From Knoellia sp. S7-12 (GTDB lineage Bacteria; Actinomycetota; Actinomycetes; Actinomycetales; Dermatophilaceae): a stretch of 64,000 bases of DNA. Where the stretch lies: assembly GCF_040518285.1 (NCBI RefSeq), contig NZ_CP155449.1, forward strand, positions 2,294,001-2,358,000, read 5' to 3'. Shown here in pieces: positions 8,402 through 17,946 of the stretch; the stretch's first letter is position 1, and the number at the start of each line of letters is the position of its first letter. Below the pieces are notes generated by a model, which was not told the origin of the DNA, made no database searches, and worked only from the letters and a program-made list of their open reading frames with translations. A program made the position numbers and the translations under genes.

Positions 8402-9098
8402 CTGCGGACCCGGACCGGTCGGCCATCAGTCGATAGCCCTGCCCCGGCTCGGTGACGAGGTAGCGCGGATCAGAGGGGTCCGGCTCGAGCTTGCGCCTCA
8501 GCTGGTTGGCATAGACGCGCAGGTAGTTCGACTCCCGCCCGTAGTGCGGTCCCCACACCTCTCGGAGCAGTTCACGCTGAGGAACCAGGTGGCCGGCGTG
8601 CCGAGCCAGGACCTCGAGCAGGCTCCACTCGGTGGGGGTGAGACGCACGGTCTCTCCCGCCACGACCGCCCGGCGCTCGCTGAAGTCCAGGACGAAGTGC
8701 TGCGTCACGAACGATTCCATCGCCGGAACCGACTCGTCCCGGGTGCGTCGAAGAGCCACCCTGATCCGGGCGAGCAACTCGTCGACGGCGAACGGCTTGG
8801 TCACGTAGTCGTCGGCCCCGACGTCCAGTGCCTCGACCTTGTCGATGGAGTCGGTGCGCGCGGACAGGACGATGACGGGTGTCTGGGACACCTCTCGGAT
8901 CCGGCGCAGGACGTCGACGCCATCGATGTCAGGCAGGCCGAGGTCGAGGATGACGAGGTCAGGCATCTGGTCGTGCACCGCCTGCAGCGCCGAACGGCCG
9001 TCACCCGCCGTCTCGACCTCGTAGTCCCGGGCCCGCAGGTTGATCGCGAGCGTCCGGACGAGGTGTGGCTCGTCGTCGACGACGAGGATCCGGCTCAT
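8382..9098 (-). CDS. kdpE: KdpE, response regulator of the kdp operon
   Basis: 238 residues, OmpR/PhoB class. The receiver domain has the acidic pair (VVDDE), phospho-acceptor Asp52 in LVILDLGLPD, and the conserved Lys in YVTKPF. A winged-helix domain follows, with LTPTEWSLLEVLARHAG and YLVTEPGQGYRL. It acts with KdpD to activate kdp transcription at low K+ or high osmolarity in characterised bacteria. The ATG at 9098 overlaps the kdpD stop (ATGA). Its 3' end overlaps the start of pabB, an unusual fusion of K+ and folate genes in one transcript unit. Confidence 0.95.
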   Translation of the reverse strand: MSRILVVDDEPHLVRTLAINLRARDYEVETAGDGRSALQAVHDQMPDLVILDLGLPDIDGVDVLRRIREVSQTPVIVLSARTDSIDKVEALDVGADDYVTKPFAVDELLARIRVALRRTRDESVPAMESFVTQHFVLDFSERRAVVAGETVRLTPTEWSLLEVLARHAGHLVPQRELLREVWGPHYGRESNYLRVYANQLRRKLEPDPSDPRYLVTEPGQGYRLMADRSGSADGVDGA

Positions 9099-11620
9099 GA
9101 CCACGACTTCCTTGCGGCGACGTTGCGCACCGGTTCGGTCCGTGGCAGCTCCAGGACGATGGTGAGACCGCCGCCCGGAGTGTCCTCGGCCGTGATCGTC
9201 CCGTTCATGGCCTCCATGAGACCACGCGCGACGGCCAGTCCCAGGCCCACCCCGTTGCCCTGCGGAGTGTCGCCGAAGCGCTGGAACGGCGCGAAGATCG
9301 TCTCCTTGCCATCGCGTGGCACCCCCGGCCCCCGATCAACGACGCGAAACTGCACCCGGTCCGACATCGGCGACGCGGTCACGACCACTTCACCCGACGA
9401 ATGACGCTGCGCGTTCTCGAGAACGTTGGCGAGAACGCGTTCAAGAAGTCCGCGGTCGGCATCGACGAGGGGCAGGTCGGCGCTCAGGGTCGAGCGCACG
9501 GGTCCATTGGTCTCGAGCAGTTCCGTCATGTCGTCGATCGCCTCATGGGGGGCGACGGCCTCGAGCCGAGGAGTGACCGCCCCGCTCTGCAACCGCGACA
9601 TGTCGAGCAGGTTGGCCACGAGGCCGGTGAGCTTGTCCGCCGACTCCTCGATGCTCTCGAGCAGGTCGGCACGATCGGCCTCACTGAAGGAGACGTCCTT
9701 CGCTCGCAGGCTCGACGCCCCGGCCTTGATGGACGCCAGCGGAGTGCGCAGGTCGTGCGACACCGCTGCGAGCAGGGCCGTGCGCGCCCGACTGTCCTTG
9801 GCGAGAGCCTTGGCACGGGCAGCTTCGCGCACGAGCTCGACCCGGCGCAGGATCGCGCCTGCCCGGGAGGTGAAAGCCGACACGAGGCGTCGATCGTCCC
9901 CGGTGAGAACACGTCCGAAGAGCACGAGGGTCCGCTCCTCATCCACGGTCGCCTGCACCGACGCGCGGCGGACCTGGCTCACATCGAAGCCCTCGGTCGC
10001 AGCGACCACCGCCCACTCGTCGCGCACACCCGCTCGAGAAAGCACGGCAGCGGAGTCGAGCGAGAAGAAGTCGACGGCCTGCAGCAGGAGTGCCTGGAGC
10101 TGATCCTCCTCACCGAGCAGCGACTCCGCCGACGACGCAAGGGCAGCGGTCTCCCGACTCGCCGCCCGCGCTGTGGCCGCCCGCCGCTCACTGACGTGGA
10201 CCACCGACGAGACGGCGAGGGCGACACCAAGGAACACGAGCAACGCCACGAGGTTCTGCGGATCGGAGATCGTCAAGGTGTAGAGCGGGTCGGTGAAGAA
10301 CCAGTTGATCAGTCCGCTCGAGAGGACGGCTGCGGCCAGAGCGGGCCACAGACCACCGACGAGGGCCGTGCAGACCGTCAGCAACAAGAAGAGCTGAACC
10401 TCGAGAGGCAGGTCGTGCCAACCATCGGTCACAAACAGCAGCCCGGCCAGGATCGGGGTGCCCACTATCGCGAGCAGCCACCCGGCGATGCTGCGACCGC
10501 GACCCAGCTCAGGTCCGAACCGCAAGGGTGCTCGCACCGAGCGGGTCCAGTCGTGGCTGACAAGGTGGACGTCGATGTCTCCGGAGGCCTCGACCACCCG
10601 TTGCCCGACACCTGGGCTGAAGACCTCCTGCCAGCGTTTCCGGCGTGAGGCACCGATGACGATCTGGCGGGCATTGACGCCCCGCGCGAGGGCCAGGATC
10701 GCCTGCGCCGTGTCATCGCCCTTGACGGTCTGGAACGTCCCACCTAGTTCCCCGGTCAAACGGCGCAGTGACTCCATCTCGTCGATCTCGGCGGCCACGA
10801 GGCCGTCGGCGCGAGTGACGTGCACCGCGATGAGCTCTCCTCCGGAACCGCGAGAGGCGATCTGGGCGCCCCGTCGCAACAGGGCCTTGCCCTCCGGCCC
10901 ACCGGTCAGTGCCACGACCACCCGCTCGCGAGTGGGCCACGAGTCGGTGATGCCCTGGTCCGCGCGATAGCGCGTGAGGCCCTCCTCCACCCGGTCCGCG
11001 ACCCAGAGCAGCGAGAGCTCACGCAGAGCCGACAGGTTGCCCACGCGGAAGTAGTTGGCCAGAGCCGCGTCCACTTTTTCCGCGGCGTACACGTTGCCGT
11101 GAGCGAGGCGTCGACGCAGCGCCTCGGGGGACATGTCGACCAGCTCGACCTGGTCAGCGGCCCGGACGAACTCATCCGGCACGGTCTCGAGCTGACGCAC
11201 CCCGGTGATGGACTCGACGACGTCGTTGAGGGATTCGAGGTGTTGGATGTTGACCGTCGAGATGACATCGATCCCCGCGTCGAGCAGGTCATCGACGTCC
11301 TGCCACCGCTTCTCGTGCGGCGACCCGGGCGCGTTGGTGTGAGCCAACTCGTCGACCAGGACGACGTCCGGCCGCCGACGGATGGCGGCCGGGACGTCGA
11401 GCTCGGACAGCGCCGACCCCCGATGGGTCACGGGTCGCAGTGGAAGGGACTCGATGCCGGCCATCATCGATGCGGTGAACGCGCGACCATGGCTCTCGCA
11501 CACCCCGATGACGACGTCGGTGCCTCGCTCACTGCGTCGTTGGGCCTCGGAGAGCATCGCGACGGTCTTGCCCACACCCGGCGCGCTCCCGAGGTAGACG
11601 CGCAGCACTCCTCTGCTCAT
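9095..11620 (-). CDS. kdpD: KdpD, K+-sensing histidine kinase
   Basis: 841 residues from the ATG at 11620. Domain order is standard: N-terminal KdpD domain with Walker A (GSAPGVGKT) and VDELAHTNAPG; a USP-like domain; four clustered membrane segments (DUF4118) around residues 395-500, including WFFTDPLYTLTI; a GAF-like region; HisKA with the phospho-acceptor His in SHDLRTPLASIKAG; and a HATPase domain (NVLENAQRHS, DRGPGVPRD, GVGLGLAVARG). It phosphorylates KdpE. It starts 16 bp after kdpC. A longer reading to 11776 would extend into kdpC without family-like sequence and was rejected. Confidence 0.95.
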   Translation of the reverse strand: MSRGVLRVYLGSAPGVGKTVAMLSEAQRRSERGTDVVIGVCESHGRAFTASMMAGIESLPLRPVTHRGSALSELDVPAAIRRRPDVVLVDELAHTNAPGSPHEKRWQDVDDLLDAGIDVISTVNIQHLESLNDVVESITGVRQLETVPDEFVRAADQVELVDMSPEALRRRLAHGNVYAAEKVDAALANYFRVGNLSALRELSLLWVADRVEEGLTRYRADQGITDSWPTRERVVVALTGGPEGKALLRRGAQIASRGSGGELIAVHVTRADGLVAAEIDEMESLRRLTGELGGTFQTVKGDDTAQAILALARGVNARQIVIGASRRKRWQEVFSPGVGQRVVEASGDIDVHLVSHDWTRSVRAPLRFGPELGRGRSIAGWLLAIVGTPILAGLLFVTDGWHDLPLEVQLFLLLTVCTALVGGLWPALAAAVLSSGLINWFFTDPLYTLTISDPQNLVALLVFLGVALAVSSVVHVSERRAATARAASRETAALASSAESLLGEEDQLQALLLQAVDFFSLDSAAVLSRAGVRDEWAVVAATEGFDVSQVRRASVQATVDEERTLVLFGRVLTGDDRRLVSAFTSRAGAILRRVELVREAARAKALAKDSRARTALLAAVSHDLRTPLASIKAGASSLRAKDVSFSEADRADLLESIEESADKLTGLVANLLDMSRLQSGAVTPRLEAVAPHEAIDDMTELLETNGPVRSTLSADLPLVDADRGLLERVLANVLENAQRHSSGEVVVTASPMSDRVQFRVVDRGPGVPRDGKETIFAPFQRFGDTPQGNGVGLGLAVARGLMEAMNGTITAEDTPGGGLTIVLELPRTEPVRNVAARKSWS

Positions 11621-11636
11621 GGGTTGATTGTGCCCG

Positions 11637-12206
11637 TCAGCGCAAGTCGTCGAGCGCGAGGTTGAGTTCGAGGACGTTGACCCGCGGTTCGCCGAGGAAA
11701 CCCAGCTGTCGTCCGGCGGTGTTCTCCTCCACGAGCTGCGACACCCGCGCCGGGTCGATGCCCGTCGCCGATGCAACCCGCTTCACCTGTGCCTGGGCGA
11801 ACTCCGGACTGATGTCGGGGTCGAGCCCACTGGCTGAGGCGGTCAACGCATCAGCCGTGGGCTCGCCTTCGGCGATGTCTGCGTAAGCCGTGCGTCGCTC
11901 GGCGATCGCGGTCGCCTGGTCCTGCGAAGATTCGGCGAGGTTCGAGCCACCACTGGTGCCACCGGCATACTCACTCGTCGACGGCCGGGGGTGGAACAGG
12001 GTCGGATCCGTGATGGCCTGCCCGATCAGGCTCGAGCCGATCACCTCACCGTCTCGGCTGATGAGCGAGCCGTCGGCCCGGTCGCTGGCCACGCCCTGGC
12101 CCAACCCCCAGACGAGTGCGGGATAGAGCACGCCAAGGATGAGGGTGAGGACGAGCATCATGCGCAGGGCGGCAAGGAGTTGACGGACAAGGGACATGGC
12201 GATCAC
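11637..12206 (-). CDS. kdpC: KdpC subunit of the K+-transporting KdpFABC ATPase
   Basis: 189 residues with one N-terminal membrane helix ([20 protein letters not shown]) and a soluble external domain; [20 protein letters not shown] and the conserved C-terminal [11 protein letters not shown] are typical of KdpC. It stabilises the KdpA-KdpB complex and helps ATP use. The GTG at 12206 gives a four-base overlap with kdpB (GTGA); an ATG at 12197 is the alternative start. Confidence 0.93.
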   Translation of the reverse strand: MIAMSLVRQLLAALRMMLVLTLILGVLYPALVWGLGQGVASDRADGSLISRDGEVIGSSLIGQAITDPTLFHPRPSTSEYAGGTSGGSNLAESSQDQATAIAERRTAYADIAEGEPTADALTASASGLDPDISPEFAQAQVKRVASATGIDPARVSQLVEENTAGRQLGFLGEPRVNVLELNLALDDLR

Positions 12207-14233
12207 TTCATTCCGGGAAGCAGGGAGACGACGAGGTCGATGAGCTTGATGCCGATGAACGGCACGATGACGCCACCAAGTCCGTAGACGAGCAGGTTGC
12301 GGCGCAGCAGCGCCGCGGCGCTTGAGGGGCGATAGCGAACACCCCTGAGTGCCAACGGAATCAGTGCAAGGATGATGAGGGCGTTGAAGATCACCGCCGA
12401 GAGCATGGCGCTCTTGGGGGACCCCAGATCCATGATGTTCAGGGCGTCGAGCCCGGGGAACAGGACGACGAACATCGCGGGAATGATCGCGAAGTACTTC
12501 GCGATGTCGTTCGCGATCGAGAAGGTTGTGAGGGCACCTCGGGTGATCAGCAACTGCTTGCCGATCTCGACGATCTCGATGAGCTTGGTCGGGTCAGAGT
12601 CGAGGTCGACCATGTTGCCGGCCTCCTTCGCCGCGGACGTCCCCGTGTTCATCGCGACCCCCACGTCGGCCTGAGCCAGGGCCGGTGCGTCGTTGGTGCC
12701 GTCGCCGGTCATGGCAACGAGACGGCCGCCCTCCTGCTCCTTGCGGATGAGAGCCATCTTGTCCTCCGGCGTGGCCTCGGCGAGGAAGTCGTCGACACCG
12801 GACTCACGAGCGATGACGGCAGCCGTGCGGGGGTTGTCGCCGGTGATCATGACAGTGCGGATCCCCATCGCCCGAAGGGTGTCGAAGCGCTCTGCCATCC
12901 CGGGCTTGACGACGTCCTTGAGGTGGATGACACCGATGGCCCCTGCGCGCAGACCTGGACGTGCAAGGGCGACGACCAGTGGGGTGCCCCCCTGTTCGGA
13001 GATGCCGTCGACCACCTCGCCGACATCCTGCGGCACCGTGCCGCCCTGGTCGGTGACCCAGAGGGCGACCGCTGAGGAGGCGCCCTTGCGGATCCGGGTG
13101 CCGTCGGGCAGGTCGACGCCGCTCATGCGGGTCGTCGCCGTGAACTCGTGGAACAGGGCACCCTCGCGGGTGAGCGACTCGGCCGTGCGTTCGTCGTCGA
13201 CCTGTCCGTCGATGCGGCAGAGGTCGACGATGGATCGGCCCTCCGGAGTCTGGTCCGCCAGCGAGGAGAGGAGCGTGGCCTCCGTGAGTGACATTCCGGC
13301 TTCGTGCGATCCGGTGACCGCAACGATGTCGCGGGCCTGTCGGTTGCCAAAGGTGATCGTTCCTGTCTTGTCGAGCAGGAGGGTTGACACGTCACCGGCG
13401 GCCTCCACGGCGCGGCCGGACATGGCGAGCACGTTGCGCTGCACGAGGCGATCCATGCCGGCGATGCCGATGGCCGAGAGCAACGCGCCGATCGTCGTCG
13501 GGATGAGGCAGACGAGCAGGGCGACGAGCACGATGACCGGCTGGAGCTCACCGGAGTACGCCGCGAAGGGCTGGATGGCCATGACGCTCGCGAGGAAGAT
13601 GACCGTGAGGGTCGTGAGCAGGATGGTCAGCGCGACCTCGTTGGGCGTCTTCTTGCGTTCGGCGCCTTCGACGAGCGCGATCATCCGGTCGATGAAGCTC
13701 TCTCCCGGCTTGGTCGTGATCCGCACGACGATGCGGTCGGAGAGGACCGTCGTGCCGCCGGTGACAGCGCTGCGGTCGCCTCCGGACTCGCGGATGACGG
13801 GCGCGGACTCTCCCGTGATGGCCGACTCGTCGACGGTGGCCACGCCCTGGACGACGTCGCCGTCGCCGGGGATGACCTCGCCTGCCTCAACGACGACCTC
13901 GTCGCCGACGCGGAGTTCGCTGCCTGGCACGCTTTCCTCGCCGGAGGCGGTCAGGCGCCGTGCCACGGCGTCACGCTTCGACGCCCTCAGGCTGGCGGCC
14001 TGGGCCTTGCCCCGTCCTTCGGCGACAGCCTCGGCCGCGTTGGCGAAAAGGACCGTCGCCCAGAGCCACACGGCGATCGACCACGCAAAGATGCTCGGGT
14101 CGACAAGGGCCAGTGCTGTCGTGAGAACCGATCCGATCCACACGACGAAGATCACCGGGGAGCGCCAGACGTGGCGCGGGTCGAGTTTCAACAGGGCTTG
14201 TGGAGCGACAGTGGCGATGGTTGAGGTGTTCAT
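12203..14233 (-). CDS. kdpB: KdpB, P-type ATPase catalytic subunit
   Basis: 676 residues. P-type ATPase hallmarks: ITGESAPV in the actuator domain, the phosphorylation loop [14 protein letters not shown], and [20 protein letters not shown] in the hinge. Hydrophobic helices flank these domains as in KdpB ([13 protein letters not shown]; the membrane block around [16 protein letters not shown]). It hydrolyses ATP to drive K+ uptake through KdpA. The ATG at 14233 overlaps the kdpA stop (ATGA); the longer open frame upstream is kdpA read out of frame. Confidence 0.96.
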   Translation of the reverse strand: MNTSTIATVAPQALLKLDPRHVWRSPVIFVVWIGSVLTTALALVDPSIFAWSIAVWLWATVLFANAAEAVAEGRGKAQAASLRASKRDAVARRLTASGEESVPGSELRVGDEVVVEAGEVIPGDGDVVQGVATVDESAITGESAPVIRESGGDRSAVTGGTTVLSDRIVVRITTKPGESFIDRMIALVEGAERKKTPNEVALTILLTTLTVIFLASVMAIQPFAAYSGELQPVIVLVALLVCLIPTTIGALLSAIGIAGMDRLVQRNVLAMSGRAVEAAGDVSTLLLDKTGTITFGNRQARDIVAVTGSHEAGMSLTEATLLSSLADQTPEGRSIVDLCRIDGQVDDERTAESLTREGALFHEFTATTRMSGVDLPDGTRIRKGASSAVALWVTDQGGTVPQDVGEVVDGISEQGGTPLVVALARPGLRAGAIGVIHLKDVVKPGMAERFDTLRAMGIRTVMITGDNPRTAAVIARESGVDDFLAEATPEDKMALIRKEQEGGRLVAMTGDGTNDAPALAQADVGVAMNTGTSAAKEAGNMVDLDSDPTKLIEIVEIGKQLLITRGALTTFSIANDIAKYFAIIPAMFVVLFPGLDALNIMDLGSPKSAMLSAVIFNALIILALIPLALRGVRYRPSSAAALLRRNLLVYGLGGVIVPFIGIKLIDLVVSLLPGMK

Positions 14234-15879
14234 GCGAGTGCCTCCGCGAGGGGACCGAGTGCGAGTGCCGGGAAGAACGTCAGCCCGGCGAGGATGAGGG
14301 CGATACCGATGAGCAGGCCGACGAAGAGAGGCGTGTGGGTGGGCATGGTGCCCGCCGTGTCGGGCCGCTTCTTCTGCTCGACGAGCAGGCCGGCGAGACG
14401 GAGCACGAGCAGCATCGGGAGGAAGCGGCCGAGAAGCATGCAGGTTGCGAGCGTGAGGTTGTACCAAGGGTTGTCGGCACCCAGCCCCGCGAAGGCGCTG
14501 CCGTTGTTGTTCGCGGCCGACGCGTAGGCGTAGAGCACTTCCGTCAGACCGTGTGGTCCGCTGGCGGTCATCGTCTCGCGCGGTCCGGCCATCGCCAACG
14601 AAGCACCGGTGAAGCCGAGGACGAGCACCGGCATGACGAGCGAGTACAGCGCGGCGCAGGTGATCTCGCGGCGGCCGATCGTCTTGCCGAGGTACTCGGG
14701 GGTGCGGCCCACCATGAGGCCCGCGACAAAGACGGACAGAATCGCGATGATGAGGATCCCGTAGAGGCCAGAGCCGACACCCCCTGGCGAGATCTCGCCC
14801 AGCAGCATGTTGCCGAGGACGACGCCTCCGCCCAGGGGGCTGTAGCTCTCGTGCAGGGAGTTGACCGCGCCCGTCGACGTGCCCGTCGTCGAGGCGGCAA
14901 AGATCGTCGAGCTCCACAGACCGAAGCGCACCTCCTTGCCCTCCATCGAGCCCGCGGGCCCGGATGCTGCGCCCAGCTCTGCCCACGTGGTGAGGGCGAC
15001 GCTGCTGAGCCACAGGGTGCCGGCGAAGGCGGTGAGGGCCCACCCCTGGCGTCGATCTCCCACGACGATTCCGAAGGTGCGGGTCAATGCAAATGGGATG
15101 ACCAGCATGAGGAAGATCTGGACGAGGTTCGTGAAGGCGGTGGGGTTCTCGAAGGGGTGCGCGGAGTTGGCGTTGAAGTAGCCACCGCCGTTGGTGCCGA
15201 ACTGCTTGATGGCCTCCTGGGAAGCGACGAGCCCCCCACGGATCACCTGCTCGGCCCCATCCAGACTCGTCACCGTCAGCGGAGACCGCAGGTTCTGGAT
15301 CACACCACCAACCATGAGGACCACGGCAGCGACGAACGCACCGGGCAGGAGCACGCGCACCACGACGCGGGTGATGTCGACCCAGAAGTTGCCGATCGTC
15401 TGCGCGCTGGAGCGGGCGATGGCTCGCATGAGCGCCCCCACCACGGCGATGCCGACGGCGGCCGAGACAAAGTTCTGGACGGTGAGGCCCACGGTCTGCG
15501 CGAGTGGCCCGACCCCGATCTCACCGGCATACGACTGCCAGTTCGTATTCGTCACGAACGAGACAGCGGTGTTGAGGGCCGTGTGCCAGAACATGCCGCC
15601 GGTGCCCTGGGACAGGGGCAGTCTGGCCTGGCTCAGGATGAGCGTGAAGAGGATCACGATTCCCGCTATGGAGAACGCGATGACGCTCACGGCATACGAC
15701 TTCCAGCTCTGTTCCGTGGACGTGTCGACTCGCACGAGCCGATGCACCATCCGCTCGACCCGCCAGTGCGCAGTGTCCGTGAGCGTCTTCGCAAGCCACG
15801 CGCCGAGCGGGAGCCCCACGGCCACGAGTAGGGCGACGAGGACACCGAAGGTGAGCAGGCCGCTCAGGGTGTCACTCAT
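14230..15879 (-). CDS. kdpA: KdpA, K+-binding channel-like subunit
   Basis: 549 residues with about ten membrane helices. Conserved pore segments include [16 protein letters not shown] and [21 protein letters not shown], the latter a selectivity-filter region well known in KdpA. It forms the K+ entry pathway of the KdpFABC complex. The ATG at 15879 shares one base with the kdpF stop (TGATG), so the operon is tightly coupled. Length is normal for the family. Confidence 0.96.
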   Translation of the reverse strand: MSDTLSGLLTFGVLVALLVAVGLPLGAWLAKTLTDTAHWRVERMVHRLVRVDTSTEQSWKSYAVSVIAFSIAGIVILFTLILSQARLPLSQGTGGMFWHTALNTAVSFVTNTNWQSYAGEIGVGPLAQTVGLTVQNFVSAAVGIAVVGALMRAIARSSAQTIGNFWVDITRVVVRVLLPGAFVAAVVLMVGGVIQNLRSPLTVTSLDGAEQVIRGGLVASQEAIKQFGTNGGGYFNANSAHPFENPTAFTNLVQIFLMLVIPFALTRTFGIVVGDRRQGWALTAFAGTLWLSSVALTTWAELGAASGPAGSMEGKEVRFGLWSSTIFAASTTGTSTGAVNSLHESYSPLGGGVVLGNMLLGEISPGGVGSGLYGILIIAILSVFVAGLMVGRTPEYLGKTIGRREITCAALYSLVMPVLVLGFTGASLAMAGPRETMTASGPHGLTEVLYAYASAANNNGSAFAGLGADNPWYNLTLATCMLLGRFLPMLLVLRLAGLLVEQKKRPDTAGTMPTHTPLFVGLLIGIALILAGLTFFPALALGPLAEALA

Positions 15880-15965
15880 CAGAACTTGTCCGGTCGGATG
15901 AGGGCGTAGACGAGGTAGGCCAGGACTGCGATGCCGGCGATTGCGCCGATGAGGTTTTCGATCAC
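15879..15965 (-). CDS. kdpF: KdpF, small membrane subunit
   Basis: A 28-residue protein, essentially one hydrophobic helix (LIGAIAGIAVLAYLVYALI) ending RPDKF, the usual C-terminus of KdpF. It sits directly before kdpA with a one-base stop/start overlap. KdpF is a lipid-like stabiliser of the complex in E. coli. The start is uncertain: GTG at 15965 is taken here, with a GGAG almost touching it; an in-frame TTG at 15977 with GGAG upstream would add four residues. Confidence 0.88.
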   Translation of the reverse strand: MIENLIGAIAGIAVLAYLVYALIRPDKF

Positions 15966-16107
15966 CTCCGCAGTCAACGACTCCGCAATGAGGGCAGGTT
16001 TGTCCTTGACGGCTCCCTGACAGGCGTTGACGACTTCTTGATGTGGCCGCGTACGGATTGCATCAACGCCCTTGACTGGCGGCAGTTCCGGGGCGCGTCA
16101 TGGGCTC
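15966..16107. promoter_or_regulatory. Divergent control region between kdpF and the DUF4118 gene
   Basis: This 142-bp stretch separates the leftward kdp operon from a rightward gene and must hold both promoters. It contains an 8-bp inverted repeat GGCGTTGA (16023-16030) / TCAACGCC (16063-16070) and scattered TTGAC pentamers (16006, 16027, 16072). Any of these could be a KdpE operator, but I know of no consensus to test them against. Confidence 0.4.
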
Positions 16108-16899
16108 ATGAGACTCATGCAAGCCCTGGAGTCACGCCCGTCGGCGATCGGTGCGTATGCCGTGTTCGCTCCGCTCGTCGTGGGTGGCACCTTCGCGATC
16201 TGGCGCGACAGCATCCCGCACGCCACGGTCGTCCTCTCGCTCGTCGTCGTCATCGTCGGCGCCGCCGCCACGGGGATCAGGTGGGCAGGGTGGGGCGCAT
16301 CCGTGTCGAGCGCCCTCTGGTTCGACTGGTTCCACACGGCACCGAACGGGACGCTCGCCATCACGAACGCTGAGGACGTCCAGGTCGCAGCACTCCTGCT
16401 CGTCGTTGGCGTTGCCGTCACCGAACTCGCTCTCTGGGGGCAACGCTGGCAGGCCCACGCCGCCGAGAGCGCTGCCCGGCTCGAGGGGCTCGTGGCCACC
16501 GCGCGCGCCGTTGCTGACCACCGAGGACATGAGTTGATCGTGCGAGAAGTCGAGAAGCAGCTCACGGCCCTGCTCGACCTCGACCGGGCGACGTGGATCC
16601 CCAGCGCACCGGCTGCAGGTGCTGCCGTGCTGCGGCGCGACGGGCTCATCGTCCGGGCGGGCACCGCACGCGACGGAAGCCGCGAGGGGTTCCCCATCGA
16701 TACGGCTGTCGCGCTTCCGGTCGACCTCAAGAGCCGGACGCTCGGCCGGGTCGACCTCGTGGCTTCGGCTCACGTCTCTCGCCCCACCGAGGCGTCCCTG
16801 CGGGTGGCCTTCCTCCTCGCCGACCAGCTCGCGGCCGCGTGGTCAAGGGATGACGGTCCGCGGAGCAGCGGGTCACCAACGCAGCCTGACCTCATGTGA
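16108..16899 (+). CDS. Orphan DUF4118 (KdpD-like) membrane protein without kinase domain
   Basis: 263 residues from the ATG at 16108. Four hydrophobic segments lie in residues ~15-115, and the stretch SSALWFDWFHTAPNGTLAI matches in pattern the WFFTDPLYTLTI segment of KdpD's DUF4118 sensor block. A coiled, Ala-rich linker and a GAF-like domain (EVEKQLTALLDLDRATWIP; AVALPVDLKSRTLGRVDLVA) follow. There is no HisKA or HATPase domain. It is divergent from kdpF, so it may modulate K+ sensing by KdpD or be an independent sensor; this is inference from fold similarity and position. Confidence 0.75.
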   Translation: MRLMQALESRPSAIGAYAVFAPLVVGGTFAIWRDSIPHATVVLSLVVVIVGAAATGIRWAGWGASVSSALWFDWFHTAPNGTLAITNAEDVQVAALLLVVGVAVTELALWGQRWQAHAAESAARLEGLVATARAVADHRGHELIVREVEKQLTALLDLDRATWIPSAPAAGAAVLRRDGLIVRAGTARDGSREGFPIDTAVALPVDLKSRTLGRVDLVASAHVSRPTEASLRVAFLLADQLAAAWSRDDGPRSSGSPTQPDLM

Positions 16900-16911
16900 G
16901 AGCGTGGCGCC

Positions 16912-17946
16912 GTGCACGACACTCCGGCCCGGGCAGCCCTGCGCGACATGGGCGTCCTCCGCGAGGTCGACGGAGGTTCCTGGTTGGAACTGCGCACCTC
17001 GGGGACGGCTGCGGCGCCCCGCACCGTCCGGCGCTCCCTCGCATCGTGGGAGGCGAGCTTTGACCACGTCAGCCGACTCACCGGCACGACCGAGCAGGAC
17101 CGGGTGCTCGTGCCCGCGCCGCCGAGCGGTTCGATGTTCGCGTTTGCCCACGCGCACGCCGCCCATGTCGGGGCCGGCGTCGTGGCGCTTCCCCGCTGGA
17201 GCCTGCGTGACGCCGAGGCCGCCCTCGAGACGTGCACGCTCGCGCACCTCACGCCGGCCATGCTCGCCGGGCTGCTCGACCGTGACGTCGGGCGACTGCG
17301 CACCGTCGTCTGCGCGGGTGCTGCACTCCCCCAGGGTGTGCGTGCTCGGGCCCACGAGGCGGGTGTCGAGGTCGTGGACTACTACGGAGCGGCCGAGCTG
17401 AGCTTTGTGGCGATGCGGGTCGGCCCGCGACTGGAACCGTTCCCCGAGGTCGAGGTCGACCTGCGCGACGGCGTCATCTGGGCCCGCAGCCCGTGGCTCG
17501 CCGAGGGCTATGCGCCTGGAGAATCCGGACCCATGCTGCGTGATGCCCGTGGTTGGGCGACGGTGGGTGACTGTGGCCTCCTCGATCACGAGCTGGGACT
17601 CGTCGTCCTCGGCCGCGGCGACGACACCGTGACCACGGGCGGCGCAACGGTCCTCTGCGCGGATGTCGAGGCCGTCGTCCTCACCTTCCCGGCGGTGACG
17701 GCGGCGGTGGCCATCGGGATGCCCCACGCCGAGCTCGGCGAGCGACTCGAGATCGTCATCACTGCAGGGCCCACCCTCGACGTCGACGAGCTGCGTTCTC
17801 ACACAGCAGAACTCGTGTCACGAACACACCTCCCTCGTCGCTGGCACGTCTGGTCCGACTTGCCCCTGACCCCTGCCGGCAAGGTCGATCGAGCCGAGGT
17901 GCGGCGTCGAATCGCTGCGGACCGAGACATCGAGGCGACGTCGTGA
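16912..17946 (+). CDS. Minimal AMP-dependent acyl-CoA synthetase (ANL family)
   Basis: 344 residues, against about 500 for typical acyl-CoA synthetases; the usual N-terminal ~150 residues are lacking. Core motifs remain: a P-loop-like LRTSGTAAAPRTV (no Lys at the usual place), YYGAAELSFVA for the Y-G-x-T-E motif, GWATVGDCGLLD with the ribose-binding Asp, and PLTPAGKVDR with the catalytic Lys of the C-terminal domain. It should activate a carboxylate as acyl-AMP and pass it to CoA; substrate unknown. The four-base overlap (GTGA) with a thiolase gene resembles the yhfT-yhfS pair of Bacillus and suggests one pathway. Confidence 0.78.
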   Translation: MHDTPARAALRDMGVLREVDGGSWLELRTSGTAAAPRTVRRSLASWEASFDHVSRLTGTTEQDRVLVPAPPSGSMFAFAHAHAAHVGAGVVALPRWSLRDAEAALETCTLAHLTPAMLAGLLDRDVGRLRTVVCAGAALPQGVRARAHEAGVEVVDYYGAAELSFVAMRVGPRLEPFPEVEVDLRDGVIWARSPWLAEGYAPGESGPMLRDARGWATVGDCGLLDHELGLVVLGRGDDTVTTGGATVLCADVEAVVLTFPAVTAAVAIGMPHAELGERLEIVITAGPTLDVDELRSHTAELVSRTHLPRRWHVWSDLPLTPAGKVDRAEVRRRIAADRDIEATS

